From a virus: 29,024 bases of DNA. This document shows, piece by piece, positions 5,954-13,794 of this stretch. The stretch lies in IMG/VR virus record IMGVR_UViG_3300034375_007271, positions 1-29,024 of that record; one strand, written 5' to 3'. Numbering within the stretch: position 1 is the stretch's first letter; each line of letters opens with the position of its first letter. The position numbers and the translations under genes were made by a program. Below the pieces are notes generated by a model. The model made no database searches, was not told where the DNA came from, and saw only the letters and a list, made by a program, of their open reading frames with translations.

Positions 5954-7336
5954 TTATTGTGTATTCGTGCTCTGTTGTGTCTGCATCTCTGCTAGCGTTT
6001 TAGCAACATGCTCATTCAAGCGTTGTTGAAATGCTAACTTATTACGTGAACTGATTCTGCCACTTTGCATGTCTCGCATAGCATCAACATTTTCTGGCAA
6101 GTTCAAAAACTCTGACAACCAAGGAGCATCTATTGAGGCTTCTGACATAACCCCATTAGGTCTTTTGAACAAAATTATTCCATCTCGAGAAACGGTACCA
6201 ACTTCCCTCTGCTGCACTTCCTTAGCCGATTCTTTCTTTTGCTTCTCTTCATCTTCTGGCGTTTCAATGCCAGCAATCGGCACACGACCCGCCATTTCTT
6301 GGATATATTCAGTGGTCATGGCTTCCCCACGTTGAAACCTTTTATAAGCTTCACCAATGGTATTTGCTTCTAAGGTAATTCTTCGCACTGAGTTTTGTAA
6401 GGCATTTCGGAACTGCTGAATTCCCTCAATCGTGGCACCGCCCGATAGGATTTTATCAATGATTTTTTGGTCCGCATTACTCGGAATACCTTTGATGCTA
6501 GCCTGTAAAGCCAATCTCAAATTAGCCTTTAGGTTTGCTAAAATTTGTGCGTTAGTTAAACCAGTGTTGAGATACTGGTCTTTTAATCTTGCAGCATAAT
6601 CGGTAAGAGATTCATCGTTCGGAAAGAATTTATTAACCCAATCTAAGGTTTGCTGCACCTGAACTGCACTCACCGTATAATCAGCCATTTGTTGTAAGAC
6701 TGGGTGTGGTAATCCACCTATCCTGTTTTCCAGCGCAACGGCAACCCTGCCTTGTAAGTTTGTGAGTCTACCCTCTAGTGTCTGAGCATACTTTTCTCTA
6801 GCCTTTATTTCTTCGCTGATAGCCTCACGCTCCTTAGCCCGCCTTTCGGATAATCCGGTCATACCACCAACGGCACCAGCAAGGGCAGTCCTGCTGTCAC
6901 CTACTGCAGCACCAATAGCTGCTGGCAATAAAGCTACGACAAGGTCAGCAAGGTCAGGAGCACCGGGCTTTTGTTTGGCTAGCTCAACCGCTCCAGCTCG
7001 TTCTTGTTGTATTTGACCAGCTAGTTGATTGATTAAATTTTGTACGCCACTAGCATCAGACAAACCATCAGTACCCGCACCACCAGTGCGTCTTAGAATA
7101 TCTTCAGTTGCTGCTTCTAATTCATTTTTTAACGCAGACCTAAAAGCCTCTCGGTTGGCAAGCGCAGTCTCAGACTCCTCTTCATTAGGCTCATCCATGC
7201 CCTCTTCAGCAGGAGCCTCTTCAGTAGGAGCCTCTTCAGTAGGAGCCTCTTCAGTAGGAGCCTCTTCAGTAGGAGCCTCTTCAGTAGCAGCTTCTACTTC
7301 TTCTTTCTTCTTTTCGTCTTCGTCTTCTTTAGCCAT
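5954..7336 (-). CDS. Virion-associated protein with acidic EEAPT-repeat N-terminus
   Basis: A 460-residue protein of unknown family. Residues 1-60 are extremely acidic and contain the pentapeptide EEAPT/A in tandem, coded by a perfect 15-base DNA repeat. After this lie helical segments, a Gly/Ala-rich hydrophobic stretch around 130-160 (LVVALLPAAIGAAVG), a charged coiled coil (about 165-200) and a long helical C-terminal half. It lies nine bases from the next large helical gene and is flanked by other suspected internal proteins, so it likely belongs to the same ejected or head-internal set. The ribosome binding site is weak. Function is not recognised. Confidence 0.65.
   Translation of the reverse strand: MAKEDEDEKKKEEVEAATEEAPTEEAPTEEAPTEEAPTEEAPAEEGMDEPNEEESETALANREAFRSALKNELEAATEDILRRTGGAGTDGLSDASGVQNLINQLAGQIQQERAGAVELAKQKPGAPDLADLVVALLPAAIGAAVGDSRTALAGAVGGMTGLSERRAKEREAISEEIKAREKYAQTLEGRLTNLQGRVAVALENRIGGLPHPVLQQMADYTVSAVQVQQTLDWVNKFFPNDESLTDYAARLKDQYLNTGLTNAQILANLKANLRLALQASIKGIPSNADQKIIDKILSGGATIEGIQQFRNALQNSVRRITLEANTIGEAYKRFQRGEAMTTEYIQEMAGRVPIAGIETPEDEEKQKKESAKEVQQREVGTVSRDGIILFKRPNGVMSEASIDAPWLSEFLNLPENVDAMRDMQSGRISSRNKLAFQQRLNEHVAKTLAEMQTQQSTNTQ
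7201..7290 (-). repeat. Tandem repeat, six 15-base units inside a coding region
   Basis: Six head-to-tail copies of CCTCTTCAGTAGGAG (plus-strand spelling). Internal copies are identical and only the first and last differ by one base. Each codes for Glu-Glu-Ala-Pro-Thr on the minus strand (with Ala in place of Thr at one end). Unit length is a multiple of three, so copy-number change keeps the frame. The high identity indicates recent slippage. Confidence 0.97.
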
Positions 7337-7350
7337 AGCTCGTTACCGCA

Positions 7351-8583
7351 TTAGTAGCCCATATCCAAAGGAGCGCCAAATCCACCACCAGACATTCCCA
7401 TCAGCTGCCCATAGGCATTCTGGTAAGCATTCGCCTGAGCAATCTGCCCTTGTCTAATAGCTTCCATCTGCTCACGCTCCAAACGTCTCTGACGCTGCTG
7501 CTCCATAAGCTGACCAGCCAACCCAGCACCACCAAAGAAGAGCGCTTGCTGTCCAGATAGGAGGTTTGCCTGTTGTCCGATGTTGAACTGCTGTCTTGCC
7601 AGCTCATCCTGCTCTGCCGTTCTAAGAAGGTTCTGGAATGCTTGTCTACGCTGGTCTTGTACCGCTATGTTCTTGAGCATGATGTCCTGCTCCATCCCAG
7701 CAGCCTGCTGCGCTCTTTGTCTCATCAAATCCCCGAACTGAGCTGTAGCAGCTGCACCCTGTACTCCAGAACGCGCCTGAAGGTTCGCTAGCGCCCTCTG
7801 TCCGCCCATGAACTGACGATTAAGCTCCTCATACCCTCTAGCCCTTAAAGCCTCATTCTCGGCTGCTGTCAGCCCTCCTAGCCCACCTTTAGACATTGCT
7901 AGGGTTTCCTGCATCTCAGCGCTACGAGACGGGTCTACCGTCCCGAGAACGCTAATATCAGGTAGGAACCTATCCACCATCTCCTGACCGAGACCAAACA
8001 TCTTGTCCATGCGCTTGCTGATACGAGGACCAAAGGTCAGTGGCTTTTCCCCTGCAGGAGCTTCTCCAGCTGCAGGAGCTGGTGCTTCAGGGGCTGGGGC
8101 TGCAGGCGCATTTTGGAATTGTAGCGCAGGAGCATTAGCTGGATTGGCAGGTAACCCAGCTGCAGTACGCAATGAGTATCGCAATCCACGAGCAGCTTCC
8201 CTACCGCCAGACTCTCGTAAGGCTCTTATCTGTGCTCTTTGCTCAGGGTTTAGTCGATTAGGATTAGCTGCAGGTGCAGGAGCTGCTGGCGCAGATGGAG
8301 TCTCCTGAATAAACGGCGAAAGACCTTGTGACTGCGCGTCACGAGTGCCCATTTGAAAAAACATTCCATTCGCATCTGGAGTGTTTCTAGCTTCTCTAAT
8401 CCTCGCCAACTCTTCAGGGGTTTGCTGAACAACCTGCTTAACTCCCGAAGGAACATTAGCAGGATTGGTTGGTAAGCCTGCCTGTGTTCTCATCTGGAAA
8501 CGCAAAGCCTTCGCAGCATCTTTACCTTCAGCTGCTCGAAGTGCTCTTATCTGTGCTCTCTGTTCTTCACTTAACTGTACCAT
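7351..8583 (-). CDS. Structural protein with three N-terminal sequence repeats and Gln-rich tail
   Basis: A 410-residue protein of unknown family. Residues 4-45 and 111-152 are near-copies (EEQRAQIRALR, then ANPAN-type endings), and residues 55-90 are a degenerate third copy (PEELARIREAR, FQMGTRD, QGLSP). The copies are separated by Ala/Pro-rich linkers. Residues 240-390 are Gln/Ala-rich helices, as in virion proteins that line or exit the portal (compare P22 gp7/gp20-type proteins). The C-terminus is Gly-rich. AAGGATAGG before ATG 8583 supports the start. It follows the tail appendage gene by eight bases. Confidence 0.65.
   Translation of the reverse strand: MVQLSEEQRAQIRALRAAEGKDAAKALRFQMRTQAGLPTNPANVPSGVKQVVQQTPEELARIREARNTPDANGMFFQMGTRDAQSQGLSPFIQETPSAPAAPAPAANPNRLNPEQRAQIRALRESGGREAARGLRYSLRTAAGLPANPANAPALQFQNAPAAPAPEAPAPAAGEAPAGEKPLTFGPRISKRMDKMFGLGQEMVDRFLPDISVLGTVDPSRSAEMQETLAMSKGGLGGLTAAENEALRARGYEELNRQFMGGQRALANLQARSGVQGAAATAQFGDLMRQRAQQAAGMEQDIMLKNIAVQDQRRQAFQNLLRTAEQDELARQQFNIGQQANLLSGQQALFFGGAGLAGQLMEQQRQRRLEREQMEAIRQGQIAQANAYQNAYGQLMGMSGGGFGAPLDMGY
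8128..8574 (-). repeat. Coding-region duplication (about 42-residue unit)
   Basis: The two best copies occupy 8449-8574 and 8128-8253 and encode residues 4-45 and 111-152 of the 410-residue protein; a decayed copy lies near 8314-8421. Protein identity between the best copies is clearly high by eye (EQRAQIRALR is unchanged), while the DNA has drifted, so the duplication is older than the 15-base repeat in the next gene. Confidence 0.85.
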
Positions 8584-8591
8584 ACCTATCC

Positions 8592-9038
8592 TTACTTTAT
8601 ATACCTCAGTACAACGTGCGCCTCACTGTAAATACTGTAATCAAAGCCCACGTACTGAATCCTCAATCCTCCACCATTTGGATAAAACGTTGGTTGAATA
8701 TAGTTTCCAGCCATATCATCCACGTACGGTATGGGCAGATGAACATATCCATCATTGCGATATGCCATACCCGTCATACTCAACATTCTACCTACACTCG
8801 TAGGAACTGAATAGTATTTAATTACTTGTGCTGTCGAAGCATCCGGTAAGGTGCCAAGGCTTAGCACCTGCCGAAAAATAGGAGCACCCGTTATCCAAGT
8901 CTCTCCCGTTTCTTTCTCCTGACCCTGCTTATACGTAGCCTCAGATATAGACTTGTTCTGCAAGCCTCGAAGTACGTTAGGTACACGCTGTTCGTTACCT
9001 ACTGTATTAGCCGTACGACCTGTCTTTAACCGCCTCAC
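8592..9038 (-). CDS. Tail appendage or fibre-type protein
   Basis: A 148-residue protein. Residues 46-66 (ETWITGAPIFRQVLSLGTLP) resemble the W-x-x-G-x-PIYR module common at the ends of phage tail fibres, and the rest (GMAYRNDGYVHLPIPYV, then strands ending in EAHVVLRYIK) looks beta-rich. It could be a separate distal tip or a small tail protein attached to the preceding nozzle-like protein, with which it shares a four-base ATGA overlap. The basic N-terminus may be the attachment part. Assignment rests on motif style only. Confidence 0.6.
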   Translation of the reverse strand: MRRLKTGRTANTVGNEQRVPNVLRGLQNKSISEATYKQGQEKETGETWITGAPIFRQVLSLGTLPDASTAQVIKYYSVPTSVGRMLSMTGMAYRNDGYVHLPIPYVDDMAGNYIQPTFYPNGGGLRIQYVGFDYSIYSEAHVVLRYIK

Positions 9039-12000
9039 CTATTCCTCCCTGCTTTTATTCTAGGAAGATATGGATTGCGAACTTCATACTCGTAGCCTGT
9101 AAGGACAGGTTTTTGCTGAGCTGTGTTGTTGTAAAACTCAAGGCTAATTGAACTGGCTCTTCCGTTCTTGAATTTCAATCTTTTTTCTTTATCAGCAGCC
9201 GTGCTGAACGTACGACTCGCCTGTGTGTACACAGTGTTTTCGTTGTAGTTGCGATACTCTTTAACAGTCAAATCAAATGCCGTCAGAAAGTCCTCATTGT
9301 TAAATTGATATAACTTAAGAAACACGGGAACAAAGTAGTCACTTGGATTATCCAGAGAATCCCATGTCATCCGAAGTCGCATTTCTATTGGCTGTGTTTC
9401 GTCAAGGAAATCAATAGAGGTACCATCATTCCGTTGCCGATATAACTTACCCCACATCATTGCATAGGTAGATTCATTATATCGCCGAGCTGCCCAATAT
9501 AACTCATCTCGATGAACCGTAACACCACCAGCCATGTTTAGGTCAGGTGACATTTGCCATTTTGTCCAAGCTTGTTGCTTTAGATGAAGCACAAAAACAC
9601 GACTATTCTCATTAGGCTCACGACTGCCTTCGAAACCAACCACCCCAGATTCACATGGAATAAAACAAACGTATTGTTGTGTCTCTGGAAAATATGTAGC
9701 TGTAGCTCTTCTTAATACAAACTTGTCTTGATTTTCCGTTGCAATAGCTTGTCCAACACTTTGCGTGTATTCATTACCTAAGAAGTCATCAACAAACACA
9801 TCATTAAAATCGGTAATTAGTTGTCCTCCAGCAATAGCCTTGAAACCCGTATTAGAAGGAAACAACAACGTGTTGTTAACTTTTGCAATTGCAGCGTGTG
9901 CCGAACAACCATACTGACCTTTGGAAACTTCCAAGACCTGAAAACTGAGACTGTCCAAATCACCAACCACGTTGAAATAATGATTGTCTTTAAATACAGC
10001 CAACATGTCGTCATTATCCGAAGCATGCGCGGTAACAGCACCGCTGCTTTGTGACCCTACGACTTGAAAGGAAGATGTCGAAGCTGGGCTTGATTCCTGT
10101 ATTAGTTGGTCTTCAAAATAGATTGTTTCTGGGTCGTCGGGATTTCCACTGGCTATGATTAATCCTTGATGCGTCGAGAGCGTTGAAATTTTTGGAAACA
10201 AGGAAGGTCGTCTGTCAGGCTCAATTAGCGGCTCGCCAAGGTCGGAATCTGCCGTTCCGTCAAAAAATGCATACGTCTCTCCTGGGATTCTAATAGCTGG
10301 CAAGTCGCAACAAAAATAAAACAAGCTACCGTCTGCAACGGTTCGCCATACTCTGATTCGGATTTGCGATAAACAAGCATGATGTTTATACGTGAGAAGG
10401 CTTCCGCCAGCTGGCATATATCTAATTGGCTCGTCCAAATAATAAGTTGTGCCAAGAGGAGTAGCGTCCGTATCTGCAATAATTCGCGTAGTAAAATTAC
10501 CAGTAAACGGAGCGATTCCAGCATTAAACAAAGCCACTTCGGTTCCCGGCAGTACGTTTCCTATTAAAATACCACCATCTGTCCCTGGGATTTCGTCAGT
10601 AATAATAGTAACCCAACCTCCAATATCGCTTTGAGGCAAGACTCCACGCCAAGCAAAAGGCGCTCTGTGTGCTCGCGGATTGTTCCACGTAAAAACTGCA
10701 TTCAGTTGTGTGGCACTAGTCTGCATGGCAATTTCGTCAGACAACGGTCCTTCTATAAAATTACCACGATAATCTCTGTAACAATATTGGAACTTAAACT
10801 TATAAGTTGAACTCGCCGTCATCCCATCGTTGCCATACGACAGCACTGGCACTATGGAATCTGGAGTGGGAATACTGGGCATTCCTGCTAAATACGTATC
10901 CCTACCATCGTGTTTCCATAACCCCCCATTTTCTTCAGTTAAGGTGGTTCCATTCTGTGTTAAATTTCCAGAATTTATATAAAAGGGCAGTCCGAAATAT
11001 ATGTTGCTACTTTTACTGACAAAACTGGTGTTTGTATCGTTGACCCCATGAGTTGTCTGAGCAGAGACAAACGGCTCTTCTTCAAACACAGTCGATGGCT
11101 GGAACCTCGTTTCTCCTTGAATTATCTTGTATAGATTCGTGGTCAAAATGTTGTTGGTGGGCACTTGCCAAGGCACTTCAATATCTCCCGCCGTCGTGTC
11201 GTTGGCAGGTAGCAACACTCCATCTTGTTCCGGAATTGAAGCAACCAGCTGGTTAAAAATCCCCATAACAGTCCCAGCATCGGCAGAAACATTGCCATCT
11301 AATCTTACGTAATTATAGTCCGACCCCAGAATATAACGCGATGTGTTTGTCAAATATCGTTCTGACCAGATTGTGACATTATCCACATCAGTAAATGTAT
11401 GTCCGGGGCAGTGGATGTAGGGTTGTTCTGTCACAGTTGTAGCTACTTCACCTGCCGGAGTTGCCTCCATGTAAAAGTCAGCAGTAGCGTTAATATCGTC
11501 GTATAAATTTTTAATAAGCGCTGGGGCTGTGTCTGTGTCGTAGTATTTAGGAAACCCAACAATGCTTAAATCGTTAATTTGCAAATCCACTTTATATTGA
11601 CCAGTAGCTGTGTCTGGCAATATAAACAATTTGGCTGGTGGAGGAGTTCCACCACCAGAAGGACTGTATACTATTTTTATATTTCCATTAGAGTGTTCTT
11701 CTAAATGTTTGCCAAAGCTAAACAGTTTGGTCGTGTCGCTGTTGTCAATCGCAGGTCTATAATTCACCGCAACTTTCAAATAAGCTAGACGCACATTGCC
11801 TGTGGGAGAACTAGTTATGGCGTTTGCAATAACACGTAAGGCAACACCAAAATTCGAATCATTTACTATGGAAGGGGTAAGTGTTTCGATTCCAAGTGTG
11901 TCGGTCTTACCTCCGTAAATTTGTAATTCTTGTAACCCTGTAACTGGCACGTTATCCAGTTGAATATCTGTTTCTAAAGTTGTGCCACCATCTAAAGTAA

Positions 12001-12511
12001 GTGCAAGAATTGGCTTGATATAATTAACACTTGCAGCAACCCACAATGATTCCACGGTTATGCCAACAACTTCTGCGTCGCTTGGTACGTTAAAATTCAA
12101 ATTTTTTACAACAACATACTCTGTATAATAGTCAGCGCCAGCCGTGGGACAAATCGCAGTACAATAAAAGCCAGTAGTTAACAATGCAGATGTGTTTATC
12201 CAATTAATCCCAAATCCACTTGGTGCAAAAAAGGACGTGGTGTTTGTTGTCACCGTGTTTGGTAAAGAGAAGCTTGTATTAGTACTAGGAGCTGGACGAG
12301 AAAATACGTGACTATATAAGCCATGAAATGAATTTGTTGTGACAAAAGTCTGACTCTTAACGCCAGGTCGCTTAACTACAGAACCCTTTCTTGTAATCTC
12401 GACATTGGTAGCTTCATCAGCAAATTCTACAGGACGTGTAAGGTCATCAGCACCCTGATTGAGTCCTTTGAAATTGCTAAAGTTGCGTCGGATTCCACCG
12501 GGTGCGCTCAT
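9035..12511 (-). CDS. Large tail protein, probable nozzle (T7 gp12-like)
   Basis: An 1158-residue, beta-rich protein. The N-terminus (FKGLNQGADDLTRPVEFADE, then NVEITRKGSVVKRPG) has the Gly-rich and G-x-x-x-KRPG signature I associate with podovirus tail-tube/nozzle proteins such as T7 gp12. Around residues 780-900 are beta-propeller-like repeats (HQGLIIASGNPDDPETIYFED, VFKDNHYFNVVGD, TLLFPSNTGFKAIAG), also typical of that family. It is much longer than T7 gp12 (794 residues), with an inserted beta-rich region over roughly 80-500. Its place directly after the adaptor-like gene, joined by TAATG, supports the role of the tail tube end. Confidence 0.65.
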   Translation of the reverse strand: MSAPGGIRRNFSNFKGLNQGADDLTRPVEFADEATNVEITRKGSVVKRPGVKSQTFVTTNSFHGLYSHVFSRPAPSTNTSFSLPNTVTTNTTSFFAPSGFGINWINTSALLTTGFYCTAICPTAGADYYTEYVVVKNLNFNVPSDAEVVGITVESLWVAASVNYIKPILALTLDGGTTLETDIQLDNVPVTGLQELQIYGGKTDTLGIETLTPSIVNDSNFGVALRVIANAITSSPTGNVRLAYLKVAVNYRPAIDNSDTTKLFSFGKHLEEHSNGNIKIVYSPSGGGTPPPAKLFILPDTATGQYKVDLQINDLSIVGFPKYYDTDTAPALIKNLYDDINATADFYMEATPAGEVATTVTEQPYIHCPGHTFTDVDNVTIWSERYLTNTSRYILGSDYNYVRLDGNVSADAGTVMGIFNQLVASIPEQDGVLLPANDTTAGDIEVPWQVPTNNILTTNLYKIIQGETRFQPSTVFEEEPFVSAQTTHGVNDTNTSFVSKSSNIYFGLPFYINSGNLTQNGTTLTEENGGLWKHDGRDTYLAGMPSIPTPDSIVPVLSYGNDGMTASSTYKFKFQYCYRDYRGNFIEGPLSDEIAMQTSATQLNAVFTWNNPRAHRAPFAWRGVLPQSDIGGWVTIITDEIPGTDGGILIGNVLPGTEVALFNAGIAPFTGNFTTRIIADTDATPLGTTYYLDEPIRYMPAGGSLLTYKHHACLSQIRIRVWRTVADGSLFYFCCDLPAIRIPGETYAFFDGTADSDLGEPLIEPDRRPSLFPKISTLSTHQGLIIASGNPDDPETIYFEDQLIQESSPASTSSFQVVGSQSSGAVTAHASDNDDMLAVFKDNHYFNVVGDLDSLSFQVLEVSKGQYGCSAHAAIAKVNNTLLFPSNTGFKAIAGGQLITDFNDVFVDDFLGNEYTQSVGQAIATENQDKFVLRRATATYFPETQQYVCFIPCESGVVGFEGSREPNENSRVFVLHLKQQAWTKWQMSPDLNMAGGVTVHRDELYWAARRYNESTYAMMWGKLYRQRNDGTSIDFLDETQPIEMRLRMTWDSLDNPSDYFVPVFLKLYQFNNEDFLTAFDLTVKEYRNYNENTVYTQASRTFSTAADKEKRLKFKNGRASSISLEFYNNTAQQKPVLTGYEYEVRNPYLPRIKAGRNR

Positions 12512-13461
12512 TAGAAAAGTATCTCACTATCAAGAACAGGGAAGTCTTTTACATCCTCATCCATGTCCCCAAAACTATCTACGATATCTGCTTTCATTAC
12601 CTGCAACATTGCTAACTCATCTTGCCAATCTGACGACGAGTCTAATTTCAATGCTAAAACGGTTCCATAGCTGACTAAAAACCGTTCGCAGTTTACTGGC
12701 AGTTCTGAATGTGTACTTGTATATTTCCCAACTGTGATAAAATCATCTGTAGTAATTCCAGCATTGTTAGTGCGGAGATGATTAATACCAGAAAAAACAC
12801 CAGTTCCTGAATCATAGGACGTATATGAAATATTATATTCCTTAACATTTCCGTCCTTGTCACAAATACACAGATACTTGTCGCCAATATTGCTGATAAG
12901 ATTAGGTAAGTCATCGGCAGTTCCTATAGTAAGAGCACTAATAGTACCGTTGTCCGTTATCGCACTGATTTGACCTGCCCGTAACGCTAGCCTGTCAGCT
13001 TCTCTATAATACTCAACACGAATCTTACCAACTCCTATTGTCGGAATTGGATTCAACAATATCTTCCCTGACCTGCGGATGTACCAACTTGGATGACTAG
13101 TAATATCTGTAAATCTGTCTCGTAGAGGACGTGGTGGCAATCGGTAGTAGTCAATTGCATTTCCAGTAGAAGTGTATTGAACTGAAATAAGTCTGTTATT
13201 GACAAAGACGTTGTCAGGAATTGAATATTCTTCTTGATTAGCAACTACATTGATTTCTTTACTGACAACGAACTCGACAGGATGTGCATTGATTATAGCA
13301 CTCTGAATATGCGTCTGCCCTTCATTGACAAATTCAATGAGCTGCTGATTGCCAACGCCCTCTACTACATCTTCAATAGAGGATGTGCCACTACCAATCG
13401 TATATTCTTGGTTGTGGCTGCGCTCCCGTACAGATGTCAGTAAATCACCAACGTATCTCAT
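12511..13461 (-). CDS. Head-tail adaptor / tail tubular protein A-like
   Basis: A 316-residue protein. Residues 38-60 form helices (QLIEFVNEGQTHIQSAII), followed by NQEEYSIPDNVFVNNRLISVQY, YYRLPPRPLRDRF, SWYIRRSGKILLNPIP and KIRVEYYREADRLAL. This helix-then-beta pattern is that of podovirus adaptors (T7 gp11, P22 gp4-like), which bind the portal and carry the nozzle. It is longer than those because of an inserted beta domain (about 165-250). It is linked by TAATG overlaps to both neighbours, which fits stoichiometric production with the nozzle. Confidence 0.7.
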   Translation of the reverse strand: MRYVGDLLTSVRERSHNQEYTIGSGTSSIEDVVEGVGNQQLIEFVNEGQTHIQSAIINAHPVEFVVSKEINVVANQEEYSIPDNVFVNNRLISVQYTSTGNAIDYYRLPPRPLRDRFTDITSHPSWYIRRSGKILLNPIPTIGVGKIRVEYYREADRLALRAGQISAITDNGTISALTIGTADDLPNLISNIGDKYLCICDKDGNVKEYNISYTSYDSGTGVFSGINHLRTNNAGITTDDFITVGKYTSTHSELPVNCERFLVSYGTVLALKLDSSSDWQDELAMLQVMKADIVDSFGDMDEDVKDFPVLDSEILF

Positions 13462-13793
13462 TACATCCTTCGTAACTTAATGATTGCTATCTTCTTGCGA
13501 CTATCTTTGTTCGAACGGTCAACCATATTGGTCTTACCGCTGTCATCATTCATCATGCCTTCGAGATTAATGTTCTTGTCATCAATAACCTTGTCAGCAT
13601 CTTTCATAGGGTCTTCGTGAGTATCTTCTTCTTCGTCGTCATACTCCTCTTCCTCGTAGTTCTCCATGTAATGTGCAGCAAAGTCAGCCATACGGCGAAC
13701 TGTAGCAAGCATCTGCTCCATGGCAGCCATTGTATCCATCGCATCCCGATGCATAGCTCCAAAATCCACTTCTCTTTTTAGTTGTTTTTCCAT
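13461..13793 (-). CDS. Small acidic protein of unknown function
   Basis: A 110-residue protein with an amphipathic helical first half (MHRDAMDTMAAMEQML, then VRRMADFAAHYME), a dense acidic run (EEEEYDDEEEDTHED, about 46-60), and a basic C-terminus (RKKIAIIKLRRM). No family recognised. It lies between an internal virion protein and the adaptor and is coupled to the latter by TAATG, so a head-assembly or minor structural role is possible. Confidence 0.6.
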   Translation of the reverse strand: MEKQLKREVDFGAMHRDAMDTMAAMEQMLATVRRMADFAAHYMENYEEEEYDDEEEDTHEDPMKDADKVIDDKNINLEGMMNDDSGKTNMVDRSNKDSRKKIAIIKLRRM

Positions 13794-13794
13794 G

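Noticed and set aside
7201-7290. CRISPR-like array
   Set aside because: Units are contiguous 15-mers without spacers and are in frame in a coding region.
7029-7457. 142-residue plus-strand frame with SSVGA repeats
   Set aside because: Mirror of the EEAPT-coding tandem repeat in the opposite-strand gene.
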